Notes: generated by a model from the sequence alone, not told the origin. Positions 13,593 to 22,622 are shown, numbered from the stretch's first letter. The stretch: DNA of 64,000 bases from Candidatus Electrothrix scaldis (GCA_033584155.1 CP138355.1:1-64000); one strand, 5' to 3'. Made by a program: numbers and translations.

Positions 13593-15266
13593 CCTAAATC
13601 CTGCAATTGATCTTTTTGGCTCAAATGACTAACCATTTGGTGTTGTAGAAAACCAAAAATTCTGAAAATAGTTATCAGTTGATAGTAAAAAACACCGAAA
13701 AGTGCTGTTTCCAGATAAGCAGATGCCTCTTTAAGGCTGATCAAGTAGAATATTTTGCCCCACAAGACGCACTAATCCTGTTGATGGAAAAAAATATTTC
13801 AAAAAAAGAGGTAGTAGTGCTGGTCAGTACAGCCCCACCGCCACCCAGTCATCCCACTGAGTGGAATACAGCATTCGTTCGGGAACAAATAGCTTTTGCT
13901 GCCGTCCACCAGTAGTATACTTCCCAGCCACCCGAACGAGAAATGTACGAATTGTACCTGGCTCCCAGCGACGTAATACAGCATTACCGCTCAATAAAGC
14001 CATCCATCGTATCGTGTTGTATGCCAGAATAGCAGTTTGAAACAACACACTATTTGCCCAGAAATCTTCTGTCTTGATATGTACCAACGCAGTCTGGTTT
14101 TTTGCTTCCTCAATCCAGGTTTCACAAGTTGCTCGTTGGCCGTATCGTTTGTGGACCTGCCATGGATCAGCAATCTCACTGACCACATAACAGAAGTAAT
14201 CGAACTCCTTCATCTCAAACAGGGTCGCTGGTTTTGCCGGGTCAGCCGGTTTCTCTCTGCGGACCGCAACAAAGAGTCGGGTCGAAGACCAGGTCGTACA
14301 TTTATGAAAAAAGATACATTGTTCCCAACCGGCCTGCCCGGGGACCGGCTCCCAGGATTGTTTGGACAGAAGGGTGACCAGCCCCTTGAGCTTAACCTTG
14401 ATCAGGTAACTATGACCATACTGATCCAAAAGATCAAGCAGGGCACCAACAAAAAAACCGCTGTCGCCCCTGAACAAAATCCGGGTTCCATTGGGAAGGT
14501 GTGCCAGAAGTTGCTTGGTAAACTCGACAATACCATTACTTGTATAGGCATTGCCGCATCGAAGCCACCCTTGCAATATCTCTTTGCTTTCAGCGCAAAA
14601 TGCAAGCAGAGGATGATACGATTTTGCACCGCGTTTATGTGGATTAAACCCTTTGGCCGCTCCTTGCTGAGAACCGTATACCGTCTTTTCTGTGGAATCC
14701 ACATCAACAACCAGACAGTGGGCTGCACCGACTTTACTTTTCCCGGATCGCAATCCCTTACGCCACATGCGAGCACGCAACCGATGATTAAGAACTTCCA
14801 GGTTATTGATATGACGATAGCTGAATGTTCGAAAAAGGCGGCCAAAGGTTGTTTCGTCCGGGATTAACCGCCATCCTGCTATCCGGCAAAGTACGCTATC
14901 TGCCCAGACTGTTGCAATATTGCTGATAGAACGAGCTCCGCCGATAATAGCTATCAAAGGGAGAAATATTATATCAACTGCATCATAAGTGGCGGTGGCT
15001 CCGCGTTGATGTTCTAAAGTTTCCTGGATAAGCTGGCCAACATTATGTTTTTGCAGGAACTTTACGGCAGGAATCAAGCCTGCCTGTGCTGTAACCCCTT
15101 TTGCTCCTTTATTAATTTGTATTTTTTTGGGCGAGACTCGGGCAGATCGTTTATTCTGTTTAGACTTCATAAAAATAGTGACCCTCTTCTGTAGTAATTT
15201 TACCTTTAACATATTGAGGATTATACTATTTTTACGATACCCTTTCAACTAATTGCAGGATTTAGG
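13593..15266 (-). mobile_element. IS1380-family insertion sequence, complete
   Basis: A 1674-bp element bounded by perfect 16-bp terminal inverted repeats CCTAAATCCTGCAATT (13593-13608 and, inverted, 15251-15266). They begin with CCTA as in other IS1380-family elements. A 5-bp target duplication ATTAA flanks it (13588-13592 and 15267-15271). It carries one transposase gene on the minus strand and lies within the last ten codons of the PstI-type endonuclease gene. The perfect repeats and intact transposase indicate a recent insertion. Confidence 0.92.
13824..15170 (-). CDS. IS1380-family transposase
   Basis: A 448-residue DDE transposase. The catalytic segments visible are LVVDVDSTEKTVYGSQQGA (first Asp), FRGDSGFF (second Asp) and TCETWIEEAKNQ (Glu), in the order and spacing of IS1380 transposases. 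They are joined by the family's KSYHPLLAFCAES and WLRCGNAYTSNGIVEF blocks. The frame is open 26 codons further up to a TTG. The ATG at 15170 starting MKSKQNKRSA is preferred, although no clear ribosome binding site is present. No frameshift is seen, so the protein should be active. Confidence 0.9.
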   Translation of the reverse strand: MKSKQNKRSARVSPKKIQINKGAKGVTAQAGLIPAVKFLQKHNVGQLIQETLEHQRGATATYDAVDIIFLPLIAIIGGARSISNIATVWADSVLCRIAGWRLIPDETTFGRLFRTFSYRHINNLEVLNHRLRARMWRKGLRSGKSKVGAAHCLVVDVDSTEKTVYGSQQGAAKGFNPHKRGAKSYHPLLAFCAESKEILQGWLRCGNAYTSNGIVEFTKQLLAHLPNGTRILFRGDSGFFVGALLDLLDQYGHSYLIKVKLKGLVTLLSKQSWEPVPGQAGWEQCIFFHKCTTWSSTRLFVAVRREKPADPAKPATLFEMKEFDYFCYVVSEIADPWQVHKRYGQRATCETWIEEAKNQTALVHIKTEDFWANSVLFQTAILAYNTIRWMALLSGNAVLRRWEPGTIRTFLVRVAGKYTTGGRQQKLFVPERMLYSTQWDDWVAVGLY

Positions 15267-16214
15267 ATTAAAATGAATCATATGGTCTGGATTATCGGCA
15301 ATCCACACTTCAGTTTCCCAGGCAATGTCAGCAGCGTTCTTGCGGAACTCTGCACAATCAGGAAAGGCCGTGACATAAACAAGCCCGACTGTGCAATCTT
15401 TAAAAAGCTGTTCAAGCTCGATCCATCGCTTAGGTGAAATAGGCCCATGACTCGTAACAGCTTCGATCAAAAACAACCATTTCCGATTCTCATCATAGAC
15501 GATTACATCAGGCAACTTATCATGGGATAGAGATGGGACACCCAGCGACTCCAGGTAATCAGACTCCAAGAACATCAGTTTTCCGCCCTCGTTGCGACTA
15601 CTTGCGGTATCACCTATATATAAAAGTCGACCGCCGGAACCAACAAAGCGCGAACAAAACTCATGGACGATATCTGCTTGAAGTTGATTATGTTTTCCCG
15701 GAGAAAGTTTCACAATCTCACCGTTTGGTAGAGAAACAGGAATCTTGTGCTTTTCAAGAGCCCGTTCATACTGTGCTGTAAGCTCCGGCACAGCATTTTT
15801 GTATTCCTGGACTTTAACCTCCCAATCCCCCCTCGGATATTCGGCAAGTATATCCAAAATCGGCTGATTTAATGAATAGTTGTTATCCTTACTGTTGGTT
15901 GGTCTTGTTGGATCATCGCGATTACGATCAACGACTCGGGCTTGTTCAAATTGGTGGAGGGTTTGGCGGCGAATCGTCTCCCGACTGTTCGGCTTATAGT
16001 CCATTCCGTATTCATTACGGATAAATTCCATAATCGTTACCGTCGGCAGCAGAGGAGCGCTCGCGACATTCCAGTTATCTGATGGCCTGATATTAGCCAG
16101 TGCCAGAAATACCCATCCCGAACGATCATTACACTGTGCCTTTGGTAACCCCAATGCGGTCAGCAAGGTCTTGGCCTGTTCAAGCTTTTCTTTCTGCTTT
16201 TTCGTGAATTTCAA
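15249..16214 (-). CDS. BsuBI/PstI-family restriction endonuclease, C terminus altered by IS
   Basis: Type II endonuclease of the BsuBI/PstI family, which cuts CTGCAG in characterised members. The 321-residue frame has an N-terminal helical region ([23 protein letters not shown]) and a C-terminal nuclease domain with [30 protein letters not shown], which holds the D...E-A-V catalytic signature, and [18 protein letters not shown]. After HFN the protein ends PKSCN, and these five residues are read from the IS1380 terminal repeat. The native ending GDRFLGPHG lies beyond the IS. Only nine residues are replaced, so activity may or may not remain. The TTG start is supported by GGAG eight bases upstream, inside the end of the methyltransferase gene. 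Confidence 0.88.
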   Translation of the reverse strand: MKFTKKQKEKLEQAKTLLTALGLPKAQCNDRSGWVFLALANIRPSDNWNVASAPLLPTVTIMEFIRNEYGMDYKPNSRETIRRQTLHQFEQARVVDRNRDDPTRPTNSKDNNYSLNQPILDILAEYPRGDWEVKVQEYKNAVPELTAQYERALEKHKIPVSLPNGEIVKLSPGKHNQLQADIVHEFCSRFVGSGGRLLYIGDTASSRNEGGKLMFLESDYLESLGVPSLSHDKLPDVIVYDENRKWLFLIEAVTSHGPISPKRWIELEQLFKDCTVGLVYVTAFPDCAEFRKNAADIAWETEVWIADNPDHMIHFNPKSCN

Positions 16215-16217
16215 ATA

Positions 16218-17765
16218 TTACTCCTTCGTAACAGTGCGCATTACTCCAAGAACAGCATCGACAATGGCATCAATTTCACAAGGATTAATTGCCGTCTTTA
16301 TCTCTTGTACCTGTTTCCCGATTTCCTTCACCTGTTTCCGTGTTGGAAATTTCATCACTCTAATTTCAGTAGCATTTACCTGCGTATTCCCCGAAATACA
16401 CCTGAAATATTTATCCATAAAGGAAGAGTTAAAAACTGCTGCAAGACCATAAGCTTCAGGGACTGTGAGTTTCTCTTCTGATAGGCCTATATAATTTATC
16501 TTATTCCCGAAACCAATTACTCTGCAATCATGAGCATTTTCAAAGTGAACTCCGGAAACTAATCGGCGTTTTTCATCTTTTGATGAAAAACGTTTTAACA
16601 AAACAAACGTCCCGTTTTTCATCGTATGTTTTTCATGCCCTTCATCAAGAATGAGCGACACGTCTTTTTTATGATTACCCGTCCATATTGCTGTTAACGG
16701 AGTAACATTATGAGGACGATAAAGCGGTACGGAATGCGGCAGGTTCGTTTTCTCCGAAATATATTTCCGAGCTCTATGCTCGACGACTCGACCTGTCGAA
16801 ATGAAATAACCAGCACGCTCAAAAGTAGTTGGAAGAGTTTCAGCTAGCCGTAATATATCAGCTTCATTGGATGACTCAGGGATACGGATAATTCGTTGGT
16901 CATTTGAAGGATCAATAATAAGCTCAGAAGGATATTGCTCTTCATCTGTGTTTTTAATATTGGCATCGCAATCACTTGAACGAACAGTAACTCTTTTTTG
17001 CTTTTTTCCTTTAATGAAACGACAAATAATATTTTCCTGAAGTACTGCGGAATGTTTATCTCTGAACACCTTGTCGCGGTGTTTGAAAATATGTATCAGG
17101 TCGAGTGCTGATTCTGTCAATAAATATGACCGAAACCCCTTAAAATATAATCCATTCGTAAAGCTGCGTGGTGTAATCGTTATCATCTGACCTCCTTCCT
17201 TCATACACGCCATAACAATGGCCATGAAGGAAGCATAAATATTCGGATCACCATGATAGAGATCAGCAGCAGCCTTTGCATAAGGCGACTTTGTCACACT
17301 ATACTTAAAGTATGGAGGATTAATAACAGAAATATCAAAATCACGAGATAGTGGATCTTTATCCGGGCGTGCAAGAACAAAATCTTCGCAACGTATTTCA
17401 AAGCTGAATAATCTGTTTTGTCGGTTAAAGGTATCCTGCACGATCATTAAGGTTTGCTCTAGGTTCGGCAGGGCTTCACAATCCACTTCATAGAGCGTTG
17501 CGTGAACTGTTTTGTAACCAAGGTCTAAACACCGTAAGGCGGCTGAAACCGTGAGTATGCCTGTCCCGGCCCCGGCATCTAATATGCGTACAACTTTGGA
17601 TTTGCTCTTCGACTTACTTATCAAAGAAGCCATATACTCAGACACAACGGAGCCTGTAAAGAACTGCCCTAACGCTTTACGATCATCTAAAGACTTTTTT
17701 TGTAAAAATTCAGCCTGAAGACCGGCAATATTATCTTTCGGCTCAAAGAGCGATTGCTGATACAA
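16218..17765 (-). CDS. Type II N6-adenine DNA methyltransferase (PstI/BsuBI type)
   Basis: A 515-residue methyltransferase that protects the site cut by the adjacent endonuclease. SAM-binding motif I is ILDAGAGTGILTVSAA (about 60-75) and catalytic motif IV is INPPYFKYSV (about 131-140). A target-recognition region follows, with VVEHRARKYISEKTNLPHSVPLYRPHNVTP. Order and length match the Eco57I/PstI-like gamma class. The start is a TTG with GAGGGAAAA upstream; no earlier in-frame ATG exists. It lies three bases upstream of the endonuclease gene, forming an M-then-R operon. Because the endonuclease tail is damaged, this may now act as an orphan methylase. Confidence 0.9.
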   Translation of the reverse strand: MYQQSLFEPKDNIAGLQAEFLQKKSLDDRKALGQFFTGSVVSEYMASLISKSKSKSKVVRILDAGAGTGILTVSAALRCLDLGYKTVHATLYEVDCEALPNLEQTLMIVQDTFNRQNRLFSFEIRCEDFVLARPDKDPLSRDFDISVINPPYFKYSVTKSPYAKAAADLYHGDPNIYASFMAIVMACMKEGGQMITITPRSFTNGLYFKGFRSYLLTESALDLIHIFKHRDKVFRDKHSAVLQENIICRFIKGKKQKRVTVRSSDCDANIKNTDEEQYPSELIIDPSNDQRIIRIPESSNEADILRLAETLPTTFERAGYFISTGRVVEHRARKYISEKTNLPHSVPLYRPHNVTPLTAIWTGNHKKDVSLILDEGHEKHTMKNGTFVLLKRFSSKDEKRRLVSGVHFENAHDCRVIGFGNKINYIGLSEEKLTVPEAYGLAAVFNSSFMDKYFRCISGNTQVNATEIRVMKFPTRKQVKEIGKQVQEIKTAINPCEIDAIVDAVLGVMRTVTKE

Positions 17766-17837
17766 AGTTTTCCCTCTATCTCACATCATTTTCTAGTCGT
17801 TAGTTCCCGCCCTCAAAGAGGAAGTGAAAATGCTTTT

Positions 17838-18092
17838 TTAACGCAACGCGAGATTCCCCATCTCCTGCTGCGCCAGCACCACCGCAGCCAAGGCAGCAGT
17901 TTCCGCCCGCAAGATACGCGGCCCCAGCGAGACCGTTGCAAAGCCGACCTCCTCTGCATAGGCAACCTCATCAGGATGAAATCCATCTTCCGGTCCGATC
18001 AGCACCAGTGGGAACCCCAACCTTCGGCTCCCCGATGAGAACGTCTTCCTTGTTGGGATCAAGGTATCATCCAAGTCAAATGCGATTTTCAT
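17838..18092 (-). pseudogene. In-frame chimera: HAD N terminus joined to RsmE C terminus (copy c)
   Basis: An 84-codon open frame. The first 29 codons (MKIAFDLDDTLIPTR... RRLGFPL) match the HAD gene at 13036-13503. From VLIGPEDGFHPDEVAYAEE to the end it matches the last ~55 residues of RsmE, including LGPRILRAETAALAAVVLAQQ. The junction falls in a shared CTGGTGCTG-like stretch. It has neither a full HAD active site nor a full SPOUT domain, though it keeps the RsmE SAM-binding knot sequence. Treated as a deletion product, possibly still translated. Confidence 0.8.
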
Positions 18093-18223
18093 TCTCAACT
18101 CAAACCAATCAGTTGCATACAATACATAAAAACATATTGACCTAAAAATGCAACATGCTGTATAAGGTTTTATGTGTAATGTTGTTGAAGGTTTTATCGA
18201 TCATTATGGTTACCGGAAAAATT

Positions 18224-19291
18224 ATGGAAAATTATCTCACTATCAGTCAAGCTGCCAAGAAAATCGGAGTGAGCACCGAAACATTAAGAAGATGGGACAA
18301 AAGCGGCAAGTTCCCTTCTCAAAGACACCCGATGAATAATTATCGCGTCTACAATGAAGAGCAAATTGCATTTGTGCTCAAAGAGCTGGAAAATCAATAT
18401 ATAACAGATTACGCAAACTCTTTGCAATATCAAATAAAACCTTTATTCAAGACTAAGTTAGGCAAACTCTATAAGGAGGATGCAATAATTTTTCTAAAAA
18501 CCCTTGAGACCTCGTCTGTTCAGCTTATTTTTGCCGATCCTCCCTATAACATCAAAAAGGCAGAGTGGGATACGTTTGAGTCACAAAAGGAATATGTTGA
18601 CTGGAGCATGCAATGGATAAGAGAAGCACATCGTGTTCTTGCGCCGAACGGCAGCTTGTATATATGCGGCTTTTCAGAAATACTTGCTGATATAAAATGG
18701 GCTGCCAGCAGTCTTTTCAAAGGGTGCAAATGGCTCGTCTGGTACTACCGCAACAAGGCCAACTTAGCGAATGACTGGGGTCGTTCGCATGAGAGTTTAT
18801 TGCATTTCCGGAAAAGCAAAAAAACTATTTTCAACGTTGATGAAGTACGGATTCCCTATAATGCCCATACCCTAAAATATCCGCACCACCCGCAGGCCGA
18901 AAGTTCACAATACGGTAATGGAAAAAAATATGTCTGGACACCGCATCCCAAAGGAGCAAAGCCCAAAGATGTCTTTGAAATACCGACGTTGACAAATAAC
19001 TCGTGGGAGCGGGAAAAACATCCAACGCAAAAACCCATAGAGCTGGTAAAAAAATGTGTGCTTGCATCTTCAAATCCTAACGACTTAGTCGTAGACCCTT
19101 TTGGCGGTTCCGGCACCACCTATGCTGTTGCCGAAGCTTTTCAGCGAAAATGGCTCGGCACTGAAAAAGAAAAAGAATATTGCAAGACCATCAAAAAAAG
19201 ACTCCAGGATACATGTCATCTGAAACGGATTGCCGACAACGGGGAAGAAGCAGAGGTTATTGAGCGTCGGAGAAAGTTACGGGGCCAGTAA
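18224..19291 (+). CDS. DNA methyltransferase with N-terminal MerR-type HTH
   Basis: About 355 residues. The first ~50 form a MerR/excisionase-type helix-turn-helix (YLTISQAAKKIGVSTETLRRWDKSGKFPSQ, then NNYRVYNEEQI). A beta-class amino-methyltransferase follows, with catalytic motif DPPYNIKKAEW early and the SAM-binding FxGxG motif late (VVDPFGGSGTTYAVA). This gives N6-adenine or N4-cytosine methylation. Start candidates are the ATG at 18206 and the one at 18224; the second begins the HTH directly. The frame opens at 18155. It converges on and overlaps by 15 bases with the putative partner endonuclease gene. The HTH could let it control its own or the endonuclease's expression, as in R-M controllers; that is inference. 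Confidence 0.87.
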   Translation: MENYLTISQAAKKIGVSTETLRRWDKSGKFPSQRHPMNNYRVYNEEQIAFVLKELENQYITDYANSLQYQIKPLFKTKLGKLYKEDAIIFLKTLETSSVQLIFADPPYNIKKAEWDTFESQKEYVDWSMQWIREAHRVLAPNGSLYICGFSEILADIKWAASSLFKGCKWLVWYYRNKANLANDWGRSHESLLHFRKSKKTIFNVDEVRIPYNAHTLKYPHHPQAESSQYGNGKKYVWTPHPKGAKPKDVFEIPTLTNNSWEREKHPTQKPIELVKKCVLASSNPNDLVVDPFGGSGTTYAVAEAFQRKWLGTEKEKEYCKTIKKRLQDTCHLKRIADNGEEAEVIERRRKLRGQ

Positions 19292-20164
19292 TTTCCAGAT
19301 GTCCTCGGTAATAAACTGAGAAAAGGGGAAAATATGCTGATTGTACGGTGAGTTCTTTGTGATGGGCGGCGGATCAACAAAGTAGACACCTTCCAATTCT
19401 GTGAGGAACTTTGTGTATACCATGAATAAACCGGATACGAATGTATAACTGATTTTATCAGCCTGCTTTCTTTGAACATCATTCAGGAAAATACCGATAA
19501 CCTTGACAGGATGCCCTGCGAATTTTTGCATGAGCAGTTTGTCGAGAAAGATTTTCCCCATCCTGTCTTTCGATGTTGTCTTGAGAGAAACGATTATCTC
19601 CTTGTCATCTATGAATTTCGTTTCGGATTGTACTGAATTATGGGGAGAAAGAATAATATCTGTTTCGCAGGAATACATTTTTTCTCCTTGCTCAGAGGGA
19701 TAAGGGATTTTAAAAACAACATTGTCGTTTTGTATCCCCAATTCCGTCACAACGAGTCGAATGAGTTCCTCAAACCTATTGCCGACATGTTTTCGAGAGC
19801 TGTTCGGATTGCAGAGAAAATCCATTCCAACACCGATTGCTTGCTGTATGGTGTAGACAACAGAGTTAATGATGCGATGCTCTTCTGACGTGACAGAAGC
19901 CCCTGCCTTGATTTCCCTCAGAACTGAAAGAAACTTCCTGTATTCTTCATCAAAGACATCAGCTTCCAGGATAAACAGCTTTTCATTGATTGGACGGGCA
20001 AATTTTGATGTGCCAGCCACGACAGAAGAGAGGATAACATAGTCTCTTGTTACGGTTCTTTCAGAAACAATATCAGGCAAGTGCCCCAGAACTCTCTTAG
20101 TGACACCTGAGAATTCCTCCAGACTCTTCTTAGGCGTTTGCAGATCTTGTGATAATGGTTTCAT
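19277..20164 (-). CDS. Putative type II restriction endonuclease (PD-(D/E)XK-like)
   Basis: A 295-residue protein next to and convergent with the HTH-methyltransferase. A nuclease-like core is visible as SCETDIILSPHNS followed, about 20 residues on, by EIIVSLKTTSKDRMGKIFLDK, giving D...(S/T)xK-type spacing of a PD-(D/E)XK site. The rest is helical with no other family marks. The location and motif support the cognate endonuclease of the second R-M system, with unknown recognition sequence. The start ATG at 20164 lies 34 bases after the rsmE stop. No frameshift is seen. Confidence 0.7.
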   Translation of the reverse strand: MKPLSQDLQTPKKSLEEFSGVTKRVLGHLPDIVSERTVTRDYVILSSVVAGTSKFARPINEKLFILEADVFDEEYRKFLSVLREIKAGASVTSEEHRIINSVVYTIQQAIGVGMDFLCNPNSSRKHVGNRFEELIRLVVTELGIQNDNVVFKIPYPSEQGEKMYSCETDIILSPHNSVQSETKFIDDKEIIVSLKTTSKDRMGKIFLDKLLMQKFAGHPVKVIGIFLNDVQRKQADKISYTFVSGLFMVYTKFLTELEGVYFVDPPPITKNSPYNQHIFPFSQFITEDIWKLLAP

Positions 20165-20197
20165 AACGATTGCTTATTTTTTGTACTTCTGAACAAA

Positions 20198-20932
20198 TTA
20201 CCTGACCGGAAAGACGGCGAAATTCCCCATCCCCTGCTGCGCAAGCACCACCGCAGCCAAGGCAGCGGTTTCCGCCCGCAGGATACGCGGCCCCAGCGAG
20301 ACCGTTGCAAATCCGACCTCCTCGGCATAGGCCACCTCATCAGGATGAAAACCACCCTCCGGCCCGATCAACACCAGCACCGGCTGCCCGTTGCCCAAAT
20401 CAAGAGCAGAAAAAGGCGTCCCCGTCTCGTTCTCCCAAGGCATGACCCTATGCCCCTCTTCCGGGAAGGAAATTTCTTTCAGGGCAACCGGCGCACAGAT
20501 CTGCATAGGAATCGGCCTGCGGCATTGCTTACAGGCCTCCAGCATAATCCGCTGCCAGCGTTCGAGCTGCTGCCCAGCCTTGCCCGAATTTTCGCAGTAG
20601 CGGGTAATCACCGGGAGAAAGGTGTGGACACCGAGTTCCGTGGCCTTTTGCACTAACAGGTCCATCTTTTTCCCCTTCAGCACGGCCTGGGCCAGGGTCA
20701 GGGAAACGCCATCGTTGGAGGCATCCTGCCGGGACAGCACCTGAAAGACCACCTCTTTCGCACTGATCCGGGTGATCTCCCCGGAAACCACGGCTCCTTT
20801 GCCATCGAAAAGCTCGGCCCTGTCACCAACCTGCATCCGCAGGACATTACGGATATGATGGGCCTCAGGCCCGGTGACCAGGACCAGCTCTTCCTCTTCC
20901 TGGACCACCGGATCATAAAAAAAACGTCGCAT
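20198..20932 (-). CDS. rsmE: 16S rRNA (uracil1498-N3)-methyltransferase
   Basis: SPOUT-family methyltransferase that modifies U1498 of 16S rRNA. The 244 residues start MRRFFYDP, the normal RsmE opening. They include the PUA-like N-terminal domain (LVTGPEAHHIRNVLRMQVGD), the SPOUT signature ALVLIGPEGGFHPDE-type loop (here PVLVLIGPEGGF) and the knot LGPRILRAETAALAAVV. The frame is open a further 34 codons upstream, but that Lys/Glu-rich extension is the antisense-free overlap with the preceding gene's basic tail, so 20932 is chosen. Its 3' end borders the accessory island and is repeated, in decayed form, three times within it. Confidence 0.95.
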   Translation of the reverse strand: MRRFFYDPVVQEEEELVLVTGPEAHHIRNVLRMQVGDRAELFDGKGAVVSGEITRISAKEVVFQVLSRQDASNDGVSLTLAQAVLKGKKMDLLVQKATELGVHTFLPVITRYCENSGKAGQQLERWQRIMLEACKQCRRPIPMQICAPVALKEISFPEEGHRVMPWENETGTPFSALDLGNGQPVLVLIGPEGGFHPDEVAYAEEVGFATVSLGPRILRAETAALAAVVLAQQGMGNFAVFPVR

Positions 20933-20940
20933 AAAAAAGC

Positions 20941-21513
20941 TTATTTCCTTTTTGAACCTTTTTTCTTCGACCCTTTCTTCCTTTTCGACCCCTTCCTCTT
21001 TTTCGATCCCTTCTTTTTTGATCCTTTGGACCACCCTTGTTCAACATAGTGAACGATAATGGTGGGGATCTCATTTCGGAGAATCAGAAAAAATCTGGAA
21101 CCGGGATAAATCTCATACGAGTTAAAAATAGCCTGCCACCCTCTGGAGTGGTGTTCTCTATAGCGCTGAAGAACCCGTTTGAGAGGGGCGCCAGTCATAT
21201 GAGAAAATTGCAACACAAGCAGGACATCAGCAGGGGACATCCGGCGCTTATGAATCAAGCGCCTAACTCTCTGCGCAGGTACCTGATAGGCATTGCAGAG
21301 ATCCGTGATATAGACATCTAGTCGTACTTCGCTGACAGTGTTTAACTTTGTCAGGAACTGATCAAACTGAACATCGCCGGTGTTCATGACAACGGTGTTA
21401 ACAGTATTAACGGTGTTGACCGTAACATTATTCGTGACTCGGGTTTGATTTGCCTGAGCAGAAAACACGCTAAAGATACAGAGCGACAGGGTGAACAACA
21501 CAATTTTTTTCAT
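20941..21513 (-). CDS. Secreted hypothetical protein with Lys-rich repeat tail
   Basis: A 190-residue protein. It has a signal peptide (MKKIVLFTLSLCIFSVFSAQA), a low-complexity stretch with repeated N-T-V triplets (about 24-45), and a helical middle domain around VSEVRLDVYITDLCNAYQV and RRLIHKRRMSPADVLLVLQFS. It ends in an extreme C-terminal tail of about 27 residues built from G-S-K/R-K repeats. The basic tail could bind nucleic acid, lipopolysaccharide or cell wall; the sequence does not say which. The tail-coding DNA is a purine-rich repeat that may vary in length by slippage. The stop lies eight bases before rsmE, so the two may be cotranscribed. Confidence 0.65.
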   Translation of the reverse strand: MKKIVLFTLSLCIFSVFSAQANQTRVTNNVTVNTVNTVNTVVMNTGDVQFDQFLTKLNTVSEVRLDVYITDLCNAYQVPAQRVRRLIHKRRMSPADVLLVLQFSHMTGAPLKRVLQRYREHHSRGWQAIFNSYEIYPGSRFFLILRNEIPTIIVHYVEQGWSKGSKKKGSKKRKGSKRKKGSKKKGSKRK

Positions 21514-21654
21514 TAGAATGACTCCTGAAGAATAAAAGTAAGGAAAAGAAAAAAAAGCCCCTTATGACGAGACACCATCCCTAAACATCCCTAAAGGGAG
21601 AGGGCTTCAGCACAGCAACTTTTTTTCTCCACCTCTCCAAAATAGAACACAAAA

Positions 21655-22176
21655 TCACTGTCCGCCGCGAACTAGGCGGACCGCATAGTTAAAGCCGCAG
21701 GGGTAGATGTTGGAAAGGCCATTAGAGAAAATGACTCCCCACGCGCCACCCGAATTGCCAGCATCCAGAGACTCGGACCAGAGAGCTGAACTCGGCGTAT
21801 TTGGGAAACGGGTAAGATTAATTGCAGGATCAGAGCATTGCTCCTCGACGATGGAGTGCAGCTCGTCGATATTAGGCAGCCGCCAGTCCTTGTAGCCAGC
21901 AAAACCGCCCTTGGCATTGATTGCACCAGGCTGCTGCAAAGCCCCCTGCCATGTGAAGTTACTTGGTGAGCTGGTCTTGCAGTTATCTTTCTCAGCCCCT
22001 TCAAGACATTGCTTCCACATCAGGCCGGTTTTACTGTCCGTGATTGTGCCATCAAGGTTGTCAATCAGCTGACTGTCCGGGGTTGAGGCCGGAATGGACG
22101 TCGGTTTGCAAATCTGAGTAGCATGGGTGGTTGCGACGAAAAACATGCAGCAGAGTATCAAGAAAAATACTCGCAT
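21655..22176 (-). CDS. Secreted DUF1566 (Lcl C-terminal) domain protein
   Basis: A 173-residue protein with a signal peptide (MRVFFLILCCMFFVATTHA). A DUF1566 domain begins at NLDGTITDSKTGLMWKQC and contains the diagnostic GYKDWRLPNIDELHSIVE, ending with NYAVRLVRGGQ. Such domains occur in surface or fimbria-related proteins and often carry disulphides; several Cys are present here. The frame extends 16 codons upstream to 22224, but the ATG at 22176 gives a clean signal peptide. Stands alone on the minus strand between yajC and the Lys-tail gene. Confidence 0.82.
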   Translation of the reverse strand: MRVFFLILCCMFFVATTHATQICKPTSIPASTPDSQLIDNLDGTITDSKTGLMWKQCLEGAEKDNCKTSSPSNFTWQGALQQPGAINAKGGFAGYKDWRLPNIDELHSIVEEQCSDPAINLTRFPNTPSSALWSESLDAGNSGGAWGVIFSNGLSNIYPCGFNYAVRLVRGGQ

Positions 22177-22533
22177 AATATGGCTCCTGGTTGAAAGAAA
22201 AAGGGGGAAGTATGGTTGTTGCAATAGTGCCGCGACGTAGATCGCGTTTCAGATCCCCCTGCGTGCGCACTATCACCTTGCGGATTGAACAACGAAATAT
22301 CTGACTACTGCTGAAGCAATGCCGGGGCAGGCGGTCGGTCAAAGGAGAAACTGCACGGGCTGTCTATTTGGGCACTGGGGAAGACGCAGTGAAAAGAACG
22401 CTGCCTAAGATTGGCAGACTGGCAAACGACAGAACTTTGGTGTACTGTTTTCGCGTTCCCTCCTCCTTATGTGACAACATAAATGCCGAACTGCCAGAAA
22501 ATATTACCCTAGCCAACAATATAAAACAACGAA

Positions 22534-22583
22534 CAAAAAAACCGCAGCCCTGTATCCCTACAGAAACTGCGGCTTTTCTTTTC
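22534..22583. terminator. Intrinsic terminator downstream of yajC
   Basis: Stem CCGCAG (22542-22547) / CTGCGG (22567-22572) with an inner CTGTA/TACAG hairpin. On the minus strand it is followed by at least seven T's, suiting termination of yajC. A T-rich tract on the other side makes it potentially bidirectional. Confidence 0.8.
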
Positions 22584-22622
22584 TTCATACCCTATGAAGA
22601 TGCATCAACACCCGCCGATGCC

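Noticed and set aside
22250-22620. Small genes between the DUF1566 gene and yajC
   Set aside because: The ORFs there lack ribosome binding sites and overlap the yajC terminator.
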